Assembly: GCA_964491265.1 (NCBI GenBank)
Contig: CAZBFP010000009.1
Coordinates: 1-64,000 of the forward strand
DNA from: JBBAGC01 sp964491265
GTDB taxonomy: Bacteria; Spirochaetota; UBA4802; UBA5550
Reading direction: 5' to 3'
DNA: 64,000 nt
Shown: piece after piece, positions 53,007-62,628 of the stretch
Position numbering within the stretch: position 1 is the stretch's first letter
Layout: each line of letters starts with the position of its first letter
Notes under the pieces: model-generated
What the model was told of the DNA's origin: nothing
The model's input: only the letters and a program-made list of their open reading frames with translations
The model's database searches: none
Position numbers and translations under genes: made by a program

Positions 53007-54923
53007 TTACAGATCAAGATTTTGAACCTTATGAGCATTATCTTCAATAAATTTTCTTCTCGGTTCAACCGCATCCCCCATGAGGATTGAAAAAATATTT
53101 TCTGCTTCAACATCATCATCAATTCGAACCTGAAGCATAGTTCTGCTTTTAGGATCCATTGTTGTTTCCCATAACTGTTCAGGATTCATTTCACCCAGAC
53201 CTTTATATCTCTGCAGCGAAACTTTCTCATCTTTAAACTTCTTTAAATGCTCCTCCTTTTCCTCTTCAGTATAGGCATAAGTAAGCTGCTTCCCTGTTTT
53301 AATACTATAGAGTGGGGGCTGAGCAATATAAAGATAACCCTGTCTTATCAAATCCTGCATATACCTGTAAAAGAAAGTAAGTATAAGGGTTCTGATGTGC
53401 GATCCGTCTACATCAGCATCTGTCATAATAACAATTTTATGATACCTGGTTTTAGTAATATCAAATTCCTCATCACCTATACCTGTACCGATTGCAGTAA
53501 TAATAGTCCTGATCTCATCATTGGATAATATTTTATCAAGCCTTGATTTTTCAACATTAAGAATCTTACCTTTTAAGGGCAATATAGCCTGGAAAGTTCT
53601 GTCACGCCCCTGCTTTGCAGATCCACCGGCTGAATCACCCTCTACAAGATACAATTCACATTTAGAGGGATCTTTTTCACTGCAGTCTGATAGCTTTCCA
53701 GGGAGTGTATCATGCTCCAGGGCATTTTTTCTTCTGGTAAGATCTCTCGCCTTTTTTGCAGCAATTCGGGCCCTTGCACTGAGTATACACTTATCAATTA
53801 TTTTTTTTACTTCCTGGGGATTCTCTTCAAAATACATTGAAAGGTTTTCATATGTGGCTGATTCAACCAGTCCTTTAACTTCTCCATTACCCAGTTTCAT
53901 TTTAGTCTGTCCTTCAAACTGAGGATCAGGAATCTTTACACTTATTATAGCAACAAGGCCCTCTTTTGAATCATCGCCCGATACCTGTGTAATATTTTTA
54001 TCATATTTTCCTTTTTTCAGAAAGTCATTAAGGACCCGTGTTAAAGCTGAGCGGAAACCGATTAAATGGGTACCCCCCTCCCTGGTATTAATATTATTAG
54101 CATATGTAAAAATGTTTTCATTATAAGTATCAATATACTGAATTGCTACCTCTATATCTATTCTATCCTTAACTGTATGATAGTATATCGGTTTCTTAAT
54201 GATCGCTGTTTTATTTTCATTTAGATAATTTACAAATGATACTATTCCGCCTTTAAACTGGAAAATATTTTCTGTACCTTTTGATGTTTTATCTTTATAA
54301 TCCCTTTCATCGCGCAATGTTATTTTTATACCGGCATTAAGGAAAGCAAGCTCCCTGAGTCTCTTTGACAGTGTATCAAAATTATAATCAATAGTATCAA
54401 AAATAGTATTATCAGGCCAGAACTGAATTCTTGTTCCCCTGTATTTTGTTTCACCTGTGGATTTTAAATCCGCATCAGGTTTCCCCTTTTTATATGACTG
54501 AATATATTTTTTTTCATCTCTGTATACTTCAACAATCATCTTTTCAGATAATGCATTAACTACAGAAACACCGACACCATGAAGCCCGCCGGAAACCTTG
54601 TAACTGTCATTATTAAACTTTCCCCCTGCATGAAGTTTCGTCAGTACTATTTCAAGGGCTGATTTTTTATAAACAGGGTGAGGATCAACAGGAATACCCC
54701 GGCCATTATCCAGCACCTCTATTGAATTGTCCTTGTGAATTGTAACCGTTATATTATCACAATGACCTGCAAGAGATTCATCAATTGAATTATCAACGAT
54801 TTCATAGACCAGATGATGAAGCCCGTTTACATCAGTTGATCCTATATACATTGCTGGTCTTTTTCTTACAGCCTCAAGACCTTCAAGCACCTGTATATTA
54901 TTTGCGGTGTAGGTTTTTGTCAT
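53007..54923 (-). CDS. gyrB: DNA gyrase subunit B
   Basis: About 638 residues from ATG at 54923; the longest frame begins at 54938 and is five residues longer. GHKL ATPase (EIVDNSIDESLAGH, NGRGIPVD, GGLHGVGVSVVNALS), transducer domain, and TOPRIM (EGDSAGGSAKQGRDRTFQAILPLKGKILNVEKSR; MTDADVDGSHIRTLILT) are intact. The chosen start overlaps the stop of the RemB-like gene (TAATG) and has GGAG upstream. With GyrA it introduces negative supercoils. Confidence 0.97.
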   Translation of the reverse strand: MTKTYTANNIQVLEGLEAVRKRPAMYIGSTDVNGLHHLVYEIVDNSIDESLAGHCDNITVTIHKDNSIEVLDNGRGIPVDPHPVYKKSALEIVLTKLHAGGKFNNDSYKVSGGLHGVGVSVVNALSEKMIVEVYRDEKKYIQSYKKGKPDADLKSTGETKYRGTRIQFWPDNTIFDTIDYNFDTLSKRLRELAFLNAGIKITLRDERDYKDKTSKGTENIFQFKGGIVSFVNYLNENKTAIIKKPIYYHTVKDRIDIEVAIQYIDTYNENIFTYANNINTREGGTHLIGFRSALTRVLNDFLKKGKYDKNITQVSGDDSKEGLVAIISVKIPDPQFEGQTKMKLGNGEVKGLVESATYENLSMYFEENPQEVKKIIDKCILSARARIAAKKARDLTRRKNALEHDTLPGKLSDCSEKDPSKCELYLVEGDSAGGSAKQGRDRTFQAILPLKGKILNVEKSRLDKILSNDEIRTIITAIGTGIGDEEFDITKTRYHKIVIMTDADVDGSHIRTLILTFFYRYMQDLIRQGYLYIAQPPLYSIKTGKQLTYAYTEEEKEEHLKKFKDEKVSLQRYKGLGEMNPEQLWETTMDPKSRTMLQVRIDDDVEAENIFSILMGDAVEPRRKFIEDNAHKVQNLDL

Positions 54924-55162
54924 TACTTTCTGCTCCATATTAATTCTTCATTGCTTATTGATTCTCTTTTAATTACAGTAAATGGACTAACCCATGAACT
55001 GGTTATTTTATTATTTTTATCAATAGATACAAGTTTATCCTCAGATGTTATATCATTTAAAAAAAAATCATTATCAGGACTTAACTTTAAAGTATCTATA
55101 TTGAAAATACCTATACATTCTCTGTCGCTTACAGTTATATTATTACCGATATGTATAAACAT
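54923..55162 (-). CDS. DUF370/RemB-like protein (YaaB position)
   Basis: A 79-residue protein starting FIHIGNNITVSDRECIGIFNIDTL and ending SWVSPFTVIKRES. It matches the DUF370 (RemB) family and occupies the position of yaaB between recF and gyrB in Firmicutes. RemA/RemB relatives are small DNA-binding regulators. Coupled to gyrB by TAATG. Separated from the DciA-like gene by about 100 bp holding a decayed MITE. Confidence 0.8.
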   Translation of the reverse strand: MFIHIGNNITVSDRECIGIFNIDTLKLSPDNDFFLNDITSEDKLVSIDKNNKITSSWVSPFTVIKRESISNEELIWSRK

Positions 55163-55263
55163 TAATTATTAATTCCTCAATATGTTTTAATACAAAATAA
55201 ATTTTTACTTCTCCCCGTCGCCTTCGACGGCAGGGAGAAAAAGCATTTTGAATTATATAAAAC
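55163..55263 (-). mobile_element. MITE family 1, copy L (decayed)
   Basis: AATTCC...TTTTAATACAAAAT, hairpin core CTCCCCGTCG-CCTTCGACGG-CAGGGAG and AAGCATTTTGAATTATA follow the family order. Ends are eroded. It lies inside the gyrase operon between remB-like and DciA-like genes, where the hairpin with AAAAA could modulate transcription. Confidence 0.6.
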
Positions 55264-55605
55264 TTATTTACTCATTTTCCACTTTATCATTTTTATTTCA
55301 AATTTTACATTGGTAATAAAATCATTGCCAAAATCGTTTTTTATTTTTTTTAAAATACCGCTTTTTAAGAGAGATAATTCATTAGCATAAATTGAATGAT
55401 CAACACTTATAAAAAGAACTTTTTTAAAAATTCTCTCCGGCTGGCTATGAGCTGATATGGTTTTTCCTGTATAGAGCGGCCATTTTTCTCTAAGATTTTC
55501 TATAATAAATGAATCCTGCATATCAAGGTCACTTATAATATCAGGAAGGATTGAACTGAAAGAAACAATTTTTTCCTTTCTATTATTTCCAATTCTGAAT
55601 TTCAA
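55264..55605 (-). CDS. DciA-like (DUF721) replicative-helicase-loader protein
   Basis: A 113-residue protein matching DUF721/DciA in the segment ENLREKWPLYTGKTISAHSQPERIFKKVLFISVDHSIYANELSLLKSGILKKI (about 40-95). DciA-type proteins interact with the replicative helicase DnaB in bacteria lacking DnaC/DnaI, which fits the setting between recF and gyrB. Starts 4 bp after the recF stop. Confidence 0.8.
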   Translation of the reverse strand: MKFRIGNNRKEKIVSFSSILPDIISDLDMQDSFIIENLREKWPLYTGKTISAHSQPERIFKKVLFISVDHSIYANELSLLKSGILKKIKNDFGNDFITNVKFEIKMIKWKMSK

Positions 55606-55609
55606 TTTG

Positions 55610-56725
55610 TTATCCTGTATACTCTTCTTTTATAATCAGGCCGTTTTGAACCATAAAATTTTTATAAGAGCTTTTTTTCCATTCATTTGTAATTTCTGAG
55701 TTTACCATGGTGAATATGAGCTGACCCTTTTCAGTTAAGAGATCAAGCATATTATAACGTCTTTTTTCGTCAAGTTCCGAGAAAATATCATCAACAAGAA
55801 TAACAGATTTTATATTCTTGGTATTTTTAATTATTTCAAATTCAGCTATTTTTAAGGCTACAGCTGCTGTTCTTTTCTGACCTTGAGAGGCATATCTTAT
55901 AAAATCGAGACCGGTGCTGTTTTTTAAAATATAATCATCTCTCTGTGGACCGGAGGTAGTTAAACCCCTCCCTATATCTGATCTTCTTTTTTTTATGAGC
56001 TCATTAAAAAGAAGAGTAAACTCTGAACTGTTTAAAGATGAAGTATAATCTATTGATACAACTTTATCTTCACCGCTTATTTCTGAATATACATTTAAAA
56101 AAAATCTGTTAAATTGATCAATAAAACTTTCCCTTTTTTTTAGAATAATTGAGGATATTTCCGCGTATAATCTATCCCACACATCCAGTTCTTTTATGTC
56201 GCTTAAATTCTCACGTATCCTTTTTAAAATGGAATTCCTTGAATTTAATACTGCTTTAAACCTGTTTAATTCATCTATATATTCAGGAAAAATTTTTGAG
56301 ATTACTGAATCAAAATATCTTCTTCTCAAATCAGGTGTTCCATTTATTATATTAATATCAGATGGCGAAAAAATTACAGTTAAAAATCTGCCATAATAAT
56401 CTGAAATCTTTTTTATATCATTATCATCGATTTTAATTTTTTTTTTTAAACTGTTTCCATCAGATAATATACCTAATTCAAACTTTCTGTATTCACTGTC
56501 TGATACATTTCCGCTGCAGTACAACCCTTTACTTTTCCATTTTATAATATCTGAATCTGCTGCATTGCGGAATGATTTAAGATTAGAAAGAATTGATATT
56601 GCCTCAATTATATTTGTTTTTCCTGATCCATTAGATCCGGTAATAAAATTTATAGAAGGTGAAAATTGTATGTTTAATTCAGAATAATTTCTGAAATCAA
56701 CTAATCTGAGATTATCTATAATCAT
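55610..56725 (-). CDS. recF: DNA replication and repair protein RecF
   Basis: A 371-residue SMC-like ATPase. Walker A is GSNGSGKTN (31-39), signature YASQGQKRTAAVALKIAE, Walker B ILVDDIFSELDEKRR. RecF helps load RecA at gaps and restart forks. Only 7 bp separate it from dnaN. Confidence 0.96.
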   Translation of the reverse strand: MIIDNLRLVDFRNYSELNIQFSPSINFITGSNGSGKTNIIEAISILSNLKSFRNAADSDIIKWKSKGLYCSGNVSDSEYRKFELGILSDGNSLKKKIKIDDNDIKKISDYYGRFLTVIFSPSDINIINGTPDLRRRYFDSVISKIFPEYIDELNRFKAVLNSRNSILKRIRENLSDIKELDVWDRLYAEISSIILKKRESFIDQFNRFFLNVYSEISGEDKVVSIDYTSSLNSSEFTLLFNELIKKRRSDIGRGLTTSGPQRDDYILKNSTGLDFIRYASQGQKRTAAVALKIAEFEIIKNTKNIKSVILVDDIFSELDEKRRYNMLDLLTEKGQLIFTMVNSEITNEWKKSSYKNFMVQNGLIIKEEYTG

Positions 56726-56732
56726 TATGCAA

Positions 56733-57857
56733 CTATTCTTCTGATGTCTTTATCTGTATAGGCATTATTACTGAAATAAAATTTTTATCATCTTCAGGTA
56801 TTATTGTGAGTGGACTCATTTGCCCTGTTATTCCGCAGATAAAAGAATAGGAATCTATATGTCTTAAAGTATCAAGGAGAAACTGGGCATTGATCCCTAT
56901 AATATATTTATCGCTGCTTTCTGATTCAATTTCAATTTCCTCTTCAGCATGACCAAGTTCCGGGGTATTTGCCTGTATTTTAAGATTATCTTTATTAAAA
57001 GATAATACTATTTTGTTAGCAGGTTCACGGGTAAAAATCATTGCCCTTTTTATAGAATCATGGATTACTGCAGTTTGTATTACAGATTTTAAACTGTATT
57101 CCCTGGGTATAATCTGTTTATAATTAGGGTATTGGCCATCAACAATTCTTGTTATAATTTCTGTATTATCAATTTTAAAATAACACTGGTTACTGTCAAA
57201 AGAGATTTTACAAACCCCTGAATTTGTAAGTAATTTATTCAGTTCATGAATTGTTTTAAGGGGTATAATTATACCTTCACCAAGTAAAGCATCACTATCA
57301 ATTGATCGGGTAATCATGGATAATCTTCTTGAGTCTGTTGCTATGGCAGTGATTGTTCCAGGTTTTTCAGAAACAATATATAAACTATTAAATACAGGTT
57401 TTATCGAATCAGTTGCAGCTGCATATATAACTTTTTTAATCATTTCTTTTAGAACAGCCTGTTCTATCTCAACAATGTTATCCATTTTTATTTTAGGAAG
57501 TTCAGGGAAATCAGTTGAATCAGTTCCAAAAAGAGTATAATTCCCTTTAATATTTTTTGATTTTAAATTTATGACCATTGACTCATCAATATTAATAGAT
57601 ATTTCATCATCTGGTAATTCACGTAAAATATTAATAAATTTTTTTCCGTAGGTTGTAAAAGATATGTCACTATCAGATTGAGCATTAATTATTGTTTTAA
57701 TTGCAATTTCATTGTCAGTAGCAGTTATTATAATATTGGTTTTAGAAATAGTGAAAAGACAATTTGAAAGTATGGTATTAACATTCTTTGAAGATATTAC
57801 TGCGTCAGCAATTCCAATAGCCTTAAGCAGCATTTCTTTATTAACAGTTATCAGCAT
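56733..57857 (-). CDS. dnaN: DNA polymerase III beta sliding clamp
   Basis: A 374-residue clamp with three clamp-fold repeats: MLITVNKEMLLKAIGIADAVIS, ATDSRRLSMI and the C-terminal MSPLTIIPEDDKNFISVIMPIQI. Normal length. AGGAGA precedes the ATG. It is separated from dnaA by 258 bp that include candidate origin sequences. Confidence 0.97.
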   Translation of the reverse strand: MLITVNKEMLLKAIGIADAVISSKNVNTILSNCLFTISKTNIIITATDNEIAIKTIINAQSDSDISFTTYGKKFINILRELPDDEISINIDESMVINLKSKNIKGNYTLFGTDSTDFPELPKIKMDNIVEIEQAVLKEMIKKVIYAAATDSIKPVFNSLYIVSEKPGTITAIATDSRRLSMITRSIDSDALLGEGIIIPLKTIHELNKLLTNSGVCKISFDSNQCYFKIDNTEIITRIVDGQYPNYKQIIPREYSLKSVIQTAVIHDSIKRAMIFTREPANKIVLSFNKDNLKIQANTPELGHAEEEIEIESESSDKYIIGINAQFLLDTLRHIDSYSFICGITGQMSPLTIIPEDDKNFISVIMPIQIKTSEE

Positions 57858-58115
57858 TTTTTTGTTCTCCTATAATAAATAAAATGTTTTTTTTATTAAT
57901 CAGTAGTAGTAGTAGTCTTTGAGATATGTTAATAAATCACTGAAGCATTGATTTAATCAGACTTTACTGCTATTTTTCTTTTGTTGATAATTCTTTAAAA
58001 CTATTGTTAAGTCAGTAACTTATACTGTTTTATTATTTTTTGAAAAGTTCACCTGTATAAGTTCCTTTTTTTTAACAGATAGTTAACACTTATCAATAGA
58101 TTATTAACAGATAAT
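57858..58115. promoter_or_regulatory. dnaA-dnaN intergenic region, possible origin-unwinding element
   Basis: Very AT-rich. It contains four TAG trinucleotides in tandem (57904-57915), like DnaA-trio elements, one DnaA-box-like TGTTGATAA (57982-57990), and weaker TTATTAACA-type repeats (57927-57935 and 58104-58112). No perfect DnaA box. In some spirochaetes the origin lies here. Confidence 0.45.
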
Positions 58116-59456
58116 TCAGCTGTGTAATTCTATTTTAAGTTCTTCAATCTGCTCTTTAAATTCGTAATTTGTGCGCATATCCTCTTCAATTTTATTTATG
58201 GCATTTACCACAGTAGAGTGGTCTCTGTCTCCAAACTGTTTTCCTATGTCGGTTGTTGTCATATCTGTGAGCTGTCTTATTATATACATTGATATAAACC
58301 TGGGCGTAACAATGCGGCTCTGTCTGCTTTTGGAAATAAGCTCTTCTACTGATACATTATATAGTGAGGAAACTTTTGTCATTATATCATTTGGAGTTAC
58401 TTTACGGTTTGTCTCTTCATCAAAGAGATGCTTAAGGTGTTCTTTAACATGTTTAATAGAGATTGGTTCATTATAAATTTCATAAACCATTCTAAGGTTA
58501 GCAAGTGCAGATTCAAGAGCTCTGATACTTGATGTTATTCTTCTTGCTATATAATTAAATGCTTCATCAGATATTATTATATTTTCTTTAGCTGCCTTGT
58601 GGCGAAGTATTGCCTCTCTTGTTTCAAGATTTGGTGTCTGAATATCGGTGATCATACCCCATTCAAATCTGCTTCTTAATCTGTCCGTTAATGTTGCTAT
58701 CTGTTTAGGGGGCCTGTCGCTTGATATTACTATCTGTTTTTTATTTTCATATAGAGTATTGAATGTGTGAAAAAATTCGTTCTGTGTCTCTTCTTTCTTT
58801 TCAAGGAACTGAATATCATCTATCAACAGGATATCCACATTCCTGTACTTTATCTTAAAGCTCTGCTGCGTATTTGTCTGTATTGAGTATATGAATTCAT
58901 TTATAAACTGTTCTGTTGAAATATATAAAACCTTCAGGTAGGGCCTTTCAGACATTATCTTCCCGCCGATTGCCTGTATAAGGTGGGTCTTTCCCAGTCC
59001 TGTATCACCATAAATAAAAAGCGGATTAAACTGAGTTGCCGGTGACTGTGATACAGATTTTGCTGCTGCGTGGGCAAGCTGATTATTGGGCCCCACAACA
59101 AAATTAGTGAAAGAATAATTTGGATTAAGGAATGATGATTTTTCACTGCTTGAAAGAACTGGAGGATTATTAGGTATAAATCCGCCTGATTTGACAGTTT
59201 CCTCAGGTCTCTCCTCAGTCCCGGTAACAAACTCGCAGGAATATTTTTTCCCTGTAATCCCTTCAATAATTCCCTCAATATCTTTAAGATACTGGTCATT
59301 AAGGTGCTTTGCTGCCACCTCATCTTTCACTTTTATTTTAAGGCTGCTTCCGTCTATTGACAGGGGTTCGGTATCTTTAAGCCACATTATAAAAGATTGC
59401 CGGTTGATTCTCGATTCGAGATTTTTTAAAACACTATCCCACATTGTTTGTGCCAA
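58116..59456 (-). CDS. dnaA: chromosomal replication initiator DnaA
   Basis: About 446 residues. In the longest frame (455 residues) Walker A is GDTGLGKTHL (159-168), Walker B is LLIDDIQFLEKKE, and the domain IV DNA-binding signature is GDRDHSTVVNAI. DnaA binds oriC boxes and unwinds the origin. The start is uncertain: a strong AAAGGAG lies just upstream of GTG at 59459 and TTG at 59456, and I placed the start at the TTG (7-nt spacing); the longest frame begins at TTG 59483. Domain I/II (1-140) is normal length. Confidence 0.95.
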   Translation of the reverse strand: MAQTMWDSVLKNLESRINRQSFIMWLKDTEPLSIDGSSLKIKVKDEVAAKHLNDQYLKDIEGIIEGITGKKYSCEFVTGTEERPEETVKSGGFIPNNPPVLSSSEKSSFLNPNYSFTNFVVGPNNQLAHAAAKSVSQSPATQFNPLFIYGDTGLGKTHLIQAIGGKIMSERPYLKVLYISTEQFINEFIYSIQTNTQQSFKIKYRNVDILLIDDIQFLEKKEETQNEFFHTFNTLYENKKQIVISSDRPPKQIATLTDRLRSRFEWGMITDIQTPNLETREAILRHKAAKENIIISDEAFNYIARRITSSIRALESALANLRMVYEIYNEPISIKHVKEHLKHLFDEETNRKVTPNDIMTKVSSLYNVSVEELISKSRQSRIVTPRFISMYIIRQLTDMTTTDIGKQFGDRDHSTVVNAINKIEEDMRTNYEFKEQIEELKIELHS

Positions 59457-59873
59457 CACATTACTCCTTTGATTTGTCCACAATTGTTGATAACTTTGTT
59501 TATAAATATACCTTTGTTCAGTATTAATAATTTTATACTAATTTTTATTTAGAAATAAGCTCTTTTTTATAAAGGTTTATAAAAAAAAGGGTGTGAACCT
59601 TTGTAATTAACTTAAAACTTGACTCTATGCATTATTCCAGAAGGTTTCATTCGTATAATTAAATAAAAAATATTTGAAATTATTTTAATGGCCAGATAGT
59701 TCGATTAACTTAAAATATTATGTCATTAAGAGGATATTTGGCAATCAATTAATTTTATTAATAATCAGGGGATTAAATTTTTTTAATTAATTGAGATTAT
59801 ATGTTTATAAGTAGTTTTAGCTGTGGATAAGTGGCATTTATTATGTTGATAATCTATTGACGGATGGTGGAGA
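59457..59873. promoter_or_regulatory. candidate oriC / dnaA upstream region
   Basis: Contains a perfect DnaA box TGTGGATAA (59822-59830), a one-mismatch TTGTCCACA (59474-59482) and two TGTTGATAA boxes (59485-59493, 59844-59852). AT-rich throughout and free of genes. It lies in the dnaA promoter region beside the dnaA-dnaN-recF-gyrBA block, the usual place for oriC. A further perfect box is at 63253-63261. Confidence 0.65.
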
Positions 59874-60995
59874 TTGAAAAAAGATAACAATATTGAGAAA
59901 AACAGCAAAACTTTCATATATGAACTTGAAAAAAAGTATCTTGAATCAAGAATGAATTATTACAGGTTTGTTATCAGAAATGAAGATAAGTCAGTAATCA
60001 ATAAGCTTATTAAAATACCGGATAACTGGCATAATTATAAAAGCAGTAATGGGGTTGTTCTTACAGAAAAGACAATGGCCAGGCTGAGTGACGTAAAAAA
60101 AAGGATGACCTGGGAATTAAAGCTTCAGAGTCTCTATTTTTATTATATTGTTAATATTGAAAATGCTTTTATATCTGCCATTCAGCAGAATCCCATAGAT
60201 GACTCTGAACTTTCAGAAGCTGCTGATTCTATAAACAGTATTATGCTGGAACTTGATGATGAGCTGCTTAATATAAAACACCTTCTCCTGACCCTGGCAA
60301 AAAGGTCAATAAGTGATTTTTATTATCTTATCTCGACCTACTGGAAATTTTTTATGAAAAAATCATTTCTATATGAAAGGGATATTAAGGCTGTTTTAAA
60401 TGATTTTATCAGTATAATTAATCAACAGCATGTTGTTAATAGTAATGTTGATATGTTTATAAAATATAATAATCAGATCTCATCTCTTTTCCAGGAGAGC
60501 TCCAATGCTGTGGGGTGGAGAATGAATGAATCCTCAGTAAAGGAGTATCTGGAAAAAAATAATCCTTTTGTACTTGTAACAGAACTGACAGGGATTGCCA
60601 GAGAAGCATTTGCCTATAAAAATAATCTGAAAAATTATTATCTCTTTCTAAAGTATTATTATAATGAATCTGACGGAAAACTCTTTCGTTTGAATTTTGT
60701 GAGTGAATCATTTAAAAACAAGCTCAATGAGGGTAAAATCAGTGAGGATGTATATAATTCATTTGAGAATATACGGGGGGTTTTTATAAATTACCGGAAT
60801 CATTTTGATGAAAGAGGGATCAGCGGTTTCGGGAGTGAAAAAATTTCATATTATGAGCTTCTTAATTTTATTTATAAATTATGTAAAATTATTGAATTCT
60901 ATTATCTCAGGAATATGAAATATGCAGCATTACAGGATTTACGAAATGAAATTTATTATTATGTTGAAAATGAAATATTATCAATAAGGTCCTGA
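59874..60995 (+). CDS. hypothetical protein, 373 aa
   Basis: I do not recognise a family. The protein is mainly helical, rich in Asn, Lys, Tyr and Phe, with no signal peptide or strong membrane segment. It starts KKDNNIEKNSKTFIYELEKKYLESRMNYYRFVIRNEDKSV, with recurring aromatic helices (KLQSLYFYYIVNIENAFISAIQ, YYELLNFIYKLCKIIEFYYL). TTG start at 59874 with GGTGGAG just upstream. First gene on the right-hand side of the putative origin, transcribed rightward. Convergent with the TPR gene (27-bp gap). Confidence 0.75.
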   Translation: MKKDNNIEKNSKTFIYELEKKYLESRMNYYRFVIRNEDKSVINKLIKIPDNWHNYKSSNGVVLTEKTMARLSDVKKRMTWELKLQSLYFYYIVNIENAFISAIQQNPIDDSELSEAADSINSIMLELDDELLNIKHLLLTLAKRSISDFYYLISTYWKFFMKKSFLYERDIKAVLNDFISIINQQHVVNSNVDMFIKYNNQISSLFQESSNAVGWRMNESSVKEYLEKNNPFVLVTELTGIAREAFAYKNNLKNYYLFLKYYYNESDGKLFRLNFVSESFKNKLNEGKISEDVYNSFENIRGVFINYRNHFDERGISGFGSEKISYYELLNFIYKLCKIIEFYYLRNMKYAALQDLRNEIYYYVENEILSIRS

Positions 60996-61022
60996 GTGTT
61001 TCTGATTATGTTGATAGATTGT

Positions 61023-61718
61023 TTATAAATTTTTTTTAAGGAGATTTAGCTCTTTTATGTGATCCTGTATTTCAAGGCTGAAAGGCGCGATAATAGCAGC
61101 TTTTTTCAGGTGCGCTTCAGCCTCTTTCAGCTTACCCGCTTTAAGAAATATATACCCCAGTGTATCAACAAAAGCGGCATTGTTCTTATCTTTCCCGCAT
61201 ATAAATTTTGCCAGCTGCATGGCTTTATCAAGATTTTTCCCTTTCTGCGCTGATATATATGCAAAAGCATTGATTGAGTTAAGATTATGTTTATCCAGGT
61301 TTAATACTTTTTTATGAAAATCAAGAGCAGCATCATAGTTTCCTGTTTTTTCGTGACAATACCCGGTCATTGACAGGACCTGGGTATCTGTAAAATCACC
61401 GGAGTTTATTTCATTAAGAGTGGTTAATGCTGAGGTGAAATCCCCCATATTTATGTGACAGTAGGCAATTAATTTTTTTACTGTAACTGAATCAATAAAT
61501 TTCAGTTCTAATGAAAGTACTTTTTTAAGGTATTCAACAGCTGAGTTGTAAAATTCCAGCCTGCAGTATGCGATAGCAATGTTATAAAGAATTTCAGGAT
61601 TTTCCCTGTCCAGAACCTCTGCAGATTTCAGTTCATTTATAGCAGTGTCGTAATCTTTGATAAAGAAGCTGTCCAGCGCTGATCTGATTATTCTGTTTAT
61701 GCTCCCGGGATCCTGCAT
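61023..61718 (-). CDS. TPR-repeat protein
   Basis: A 231-residue protein with about six tetratricopeptide repeats: AINELKSAEVLDRENPEILYNIAIAYCRL, VEYLKKVLSLELKFI, ALTTLNEINSGDFT, ALDFHKKVLNLDKHNLNSINAFAYI, and further. These form a superhelical protein-interaction surface. No signal peptide, so probably cytoplasmic. It starts 7 bp after surE ends on the same strand, indicating co-transcription; partners unknown. Confidence 0.9.
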   Translation of the reverse strand: MQDPGSINRIIRSALDSFFIKDYDTAINELKSAEVLDRENPEILYNIAIAYCRLEFYNSAVEYLKKVLSLELKFIDSVTVKKLIAYCHINMGDFTSALTTLNEINSGDFTDTQVLSMTGYCHEKTGNYDAALDFHKKVLNLDKHNLNSINAFAYISAQKGKNLDKAMQLAKFICGKDKNNAAFVDTLGYIFLKAGKLKEAEAHLKKAAIIAPFSLEIQDHIKELNLLKKNL

Positions 61719-61725
61719 TTAACTG

Positions 61726-62460
61726 TTATTCCATCCTTTTCAGATATTCAAGGGTTTTATAATCTGTACTGTCTATAGTAAGGGGCGTAACAGAGATATA
61801 GCCCTGTTCAATTTCGTAACTGTCGCATCCGGGTTTCATTTCCGAATTTATCTCACCCACCAGTGAAACACCGAAAATATTGGTGTCGCCGGTCTGCTCT
61901 TTTTTATAAGAGTCCTGATAGTATCTTCTTGATAGAACTGTGTATTTAATACCTCTTATCTCCTCTCTGCTCAATTCGGGATAATTAATATTATAGAAAA
62001 ATAACTTTTCTGTCAGGTTATTTTCAATGAAATTGAGGAGAAATTCCGATGCCTCATGGAAATAGGATGAGGGTTTGTGAAAGCTGTCCACAGAAAATGC
62101 GATTCCAGGTTTGCCGAAAATATAAGCGGTTCTGGCACCTGCAACAGTGCCGGAAAAATGTACATCATCACCCAGGTTAGCACCATGGTTTATGCCGGAG
62201 ATAACCAGGTCAAAATCGGGTATAATATCTGAATGTATCCCTATACTAACGCAGTCAGCAGGGTAGCCGGAAATTGAAAAAATTCTTTCATCAATCCTGT
62301 TTACCTCAATGCGGTCCCTCACAGTAAATATATTGGAACAGGCGCTCCTCTCTCTGTCCGGCGCTATAATATAGGTTTCATGATTCCTGGAAAGTACTCT
62401 GTTAAGAGCTGTTATCCCTTCTGAATTGTAGCCGTCATCATTTGTAATTAATATTTTCAT
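61726..62460 (-). CDS. surE: 5'/3'-nucleotidase SurE
   Basis: A 244-residue phosphatase. N-terminal ILITNDDG supplies metal-binding Asp residues, and VISGINHGANLGDDVHFSGTVAGA is the SurE hallmark, with APDRERSACSN. It removes phosphate from nucleoside 5'- and 3'-monophosphates and short polyphosphate in the cytoplasm. Followed closely by the TPR gene. Confidence 0.95.
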   Translation of the reverse strand: MKILITNDDGYNSEGITALNRVLSRNHETYIIAPDRERSACSNIFTVRDRIEVNRIDERIFSISGYPADCVSIGIHSDIIPDFDLVISGINHGANLGDDVHFSGTVAGARTAYIFGKPGIAFSVDSFHKPSSYFHEASEFLLNFIENNLTEKLFFYNINYPELSREEIRGIKYTVLSRRYYQDSYKKEQTGDTNIFGVSLVGEINSEMKPGCDSYEIEQGYISVTPLTIDSTDYKTLEYLKRME

Positions 62461-62628
62461 ATATTCTTCTTTCTAATTGAATAATCCTTATTTTAAAGTA
62501 TATTATACTCTGAAAAGATTTGATTCCCGGGAGTGTGTCAAGTAAAGAACTTAAAAAAAGCACTTGATATTTTAACCCTGTAAGGAATCAATCTCTTTTG
62601 ATTGATAATTTTAACTGGAGGCTTAAAA

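Noticed and set aside
53521..53922. Plus-strand frame of 133 residues opposite gyrB
   Set aside because: Shadow of the TOPRIM region of GyrB.
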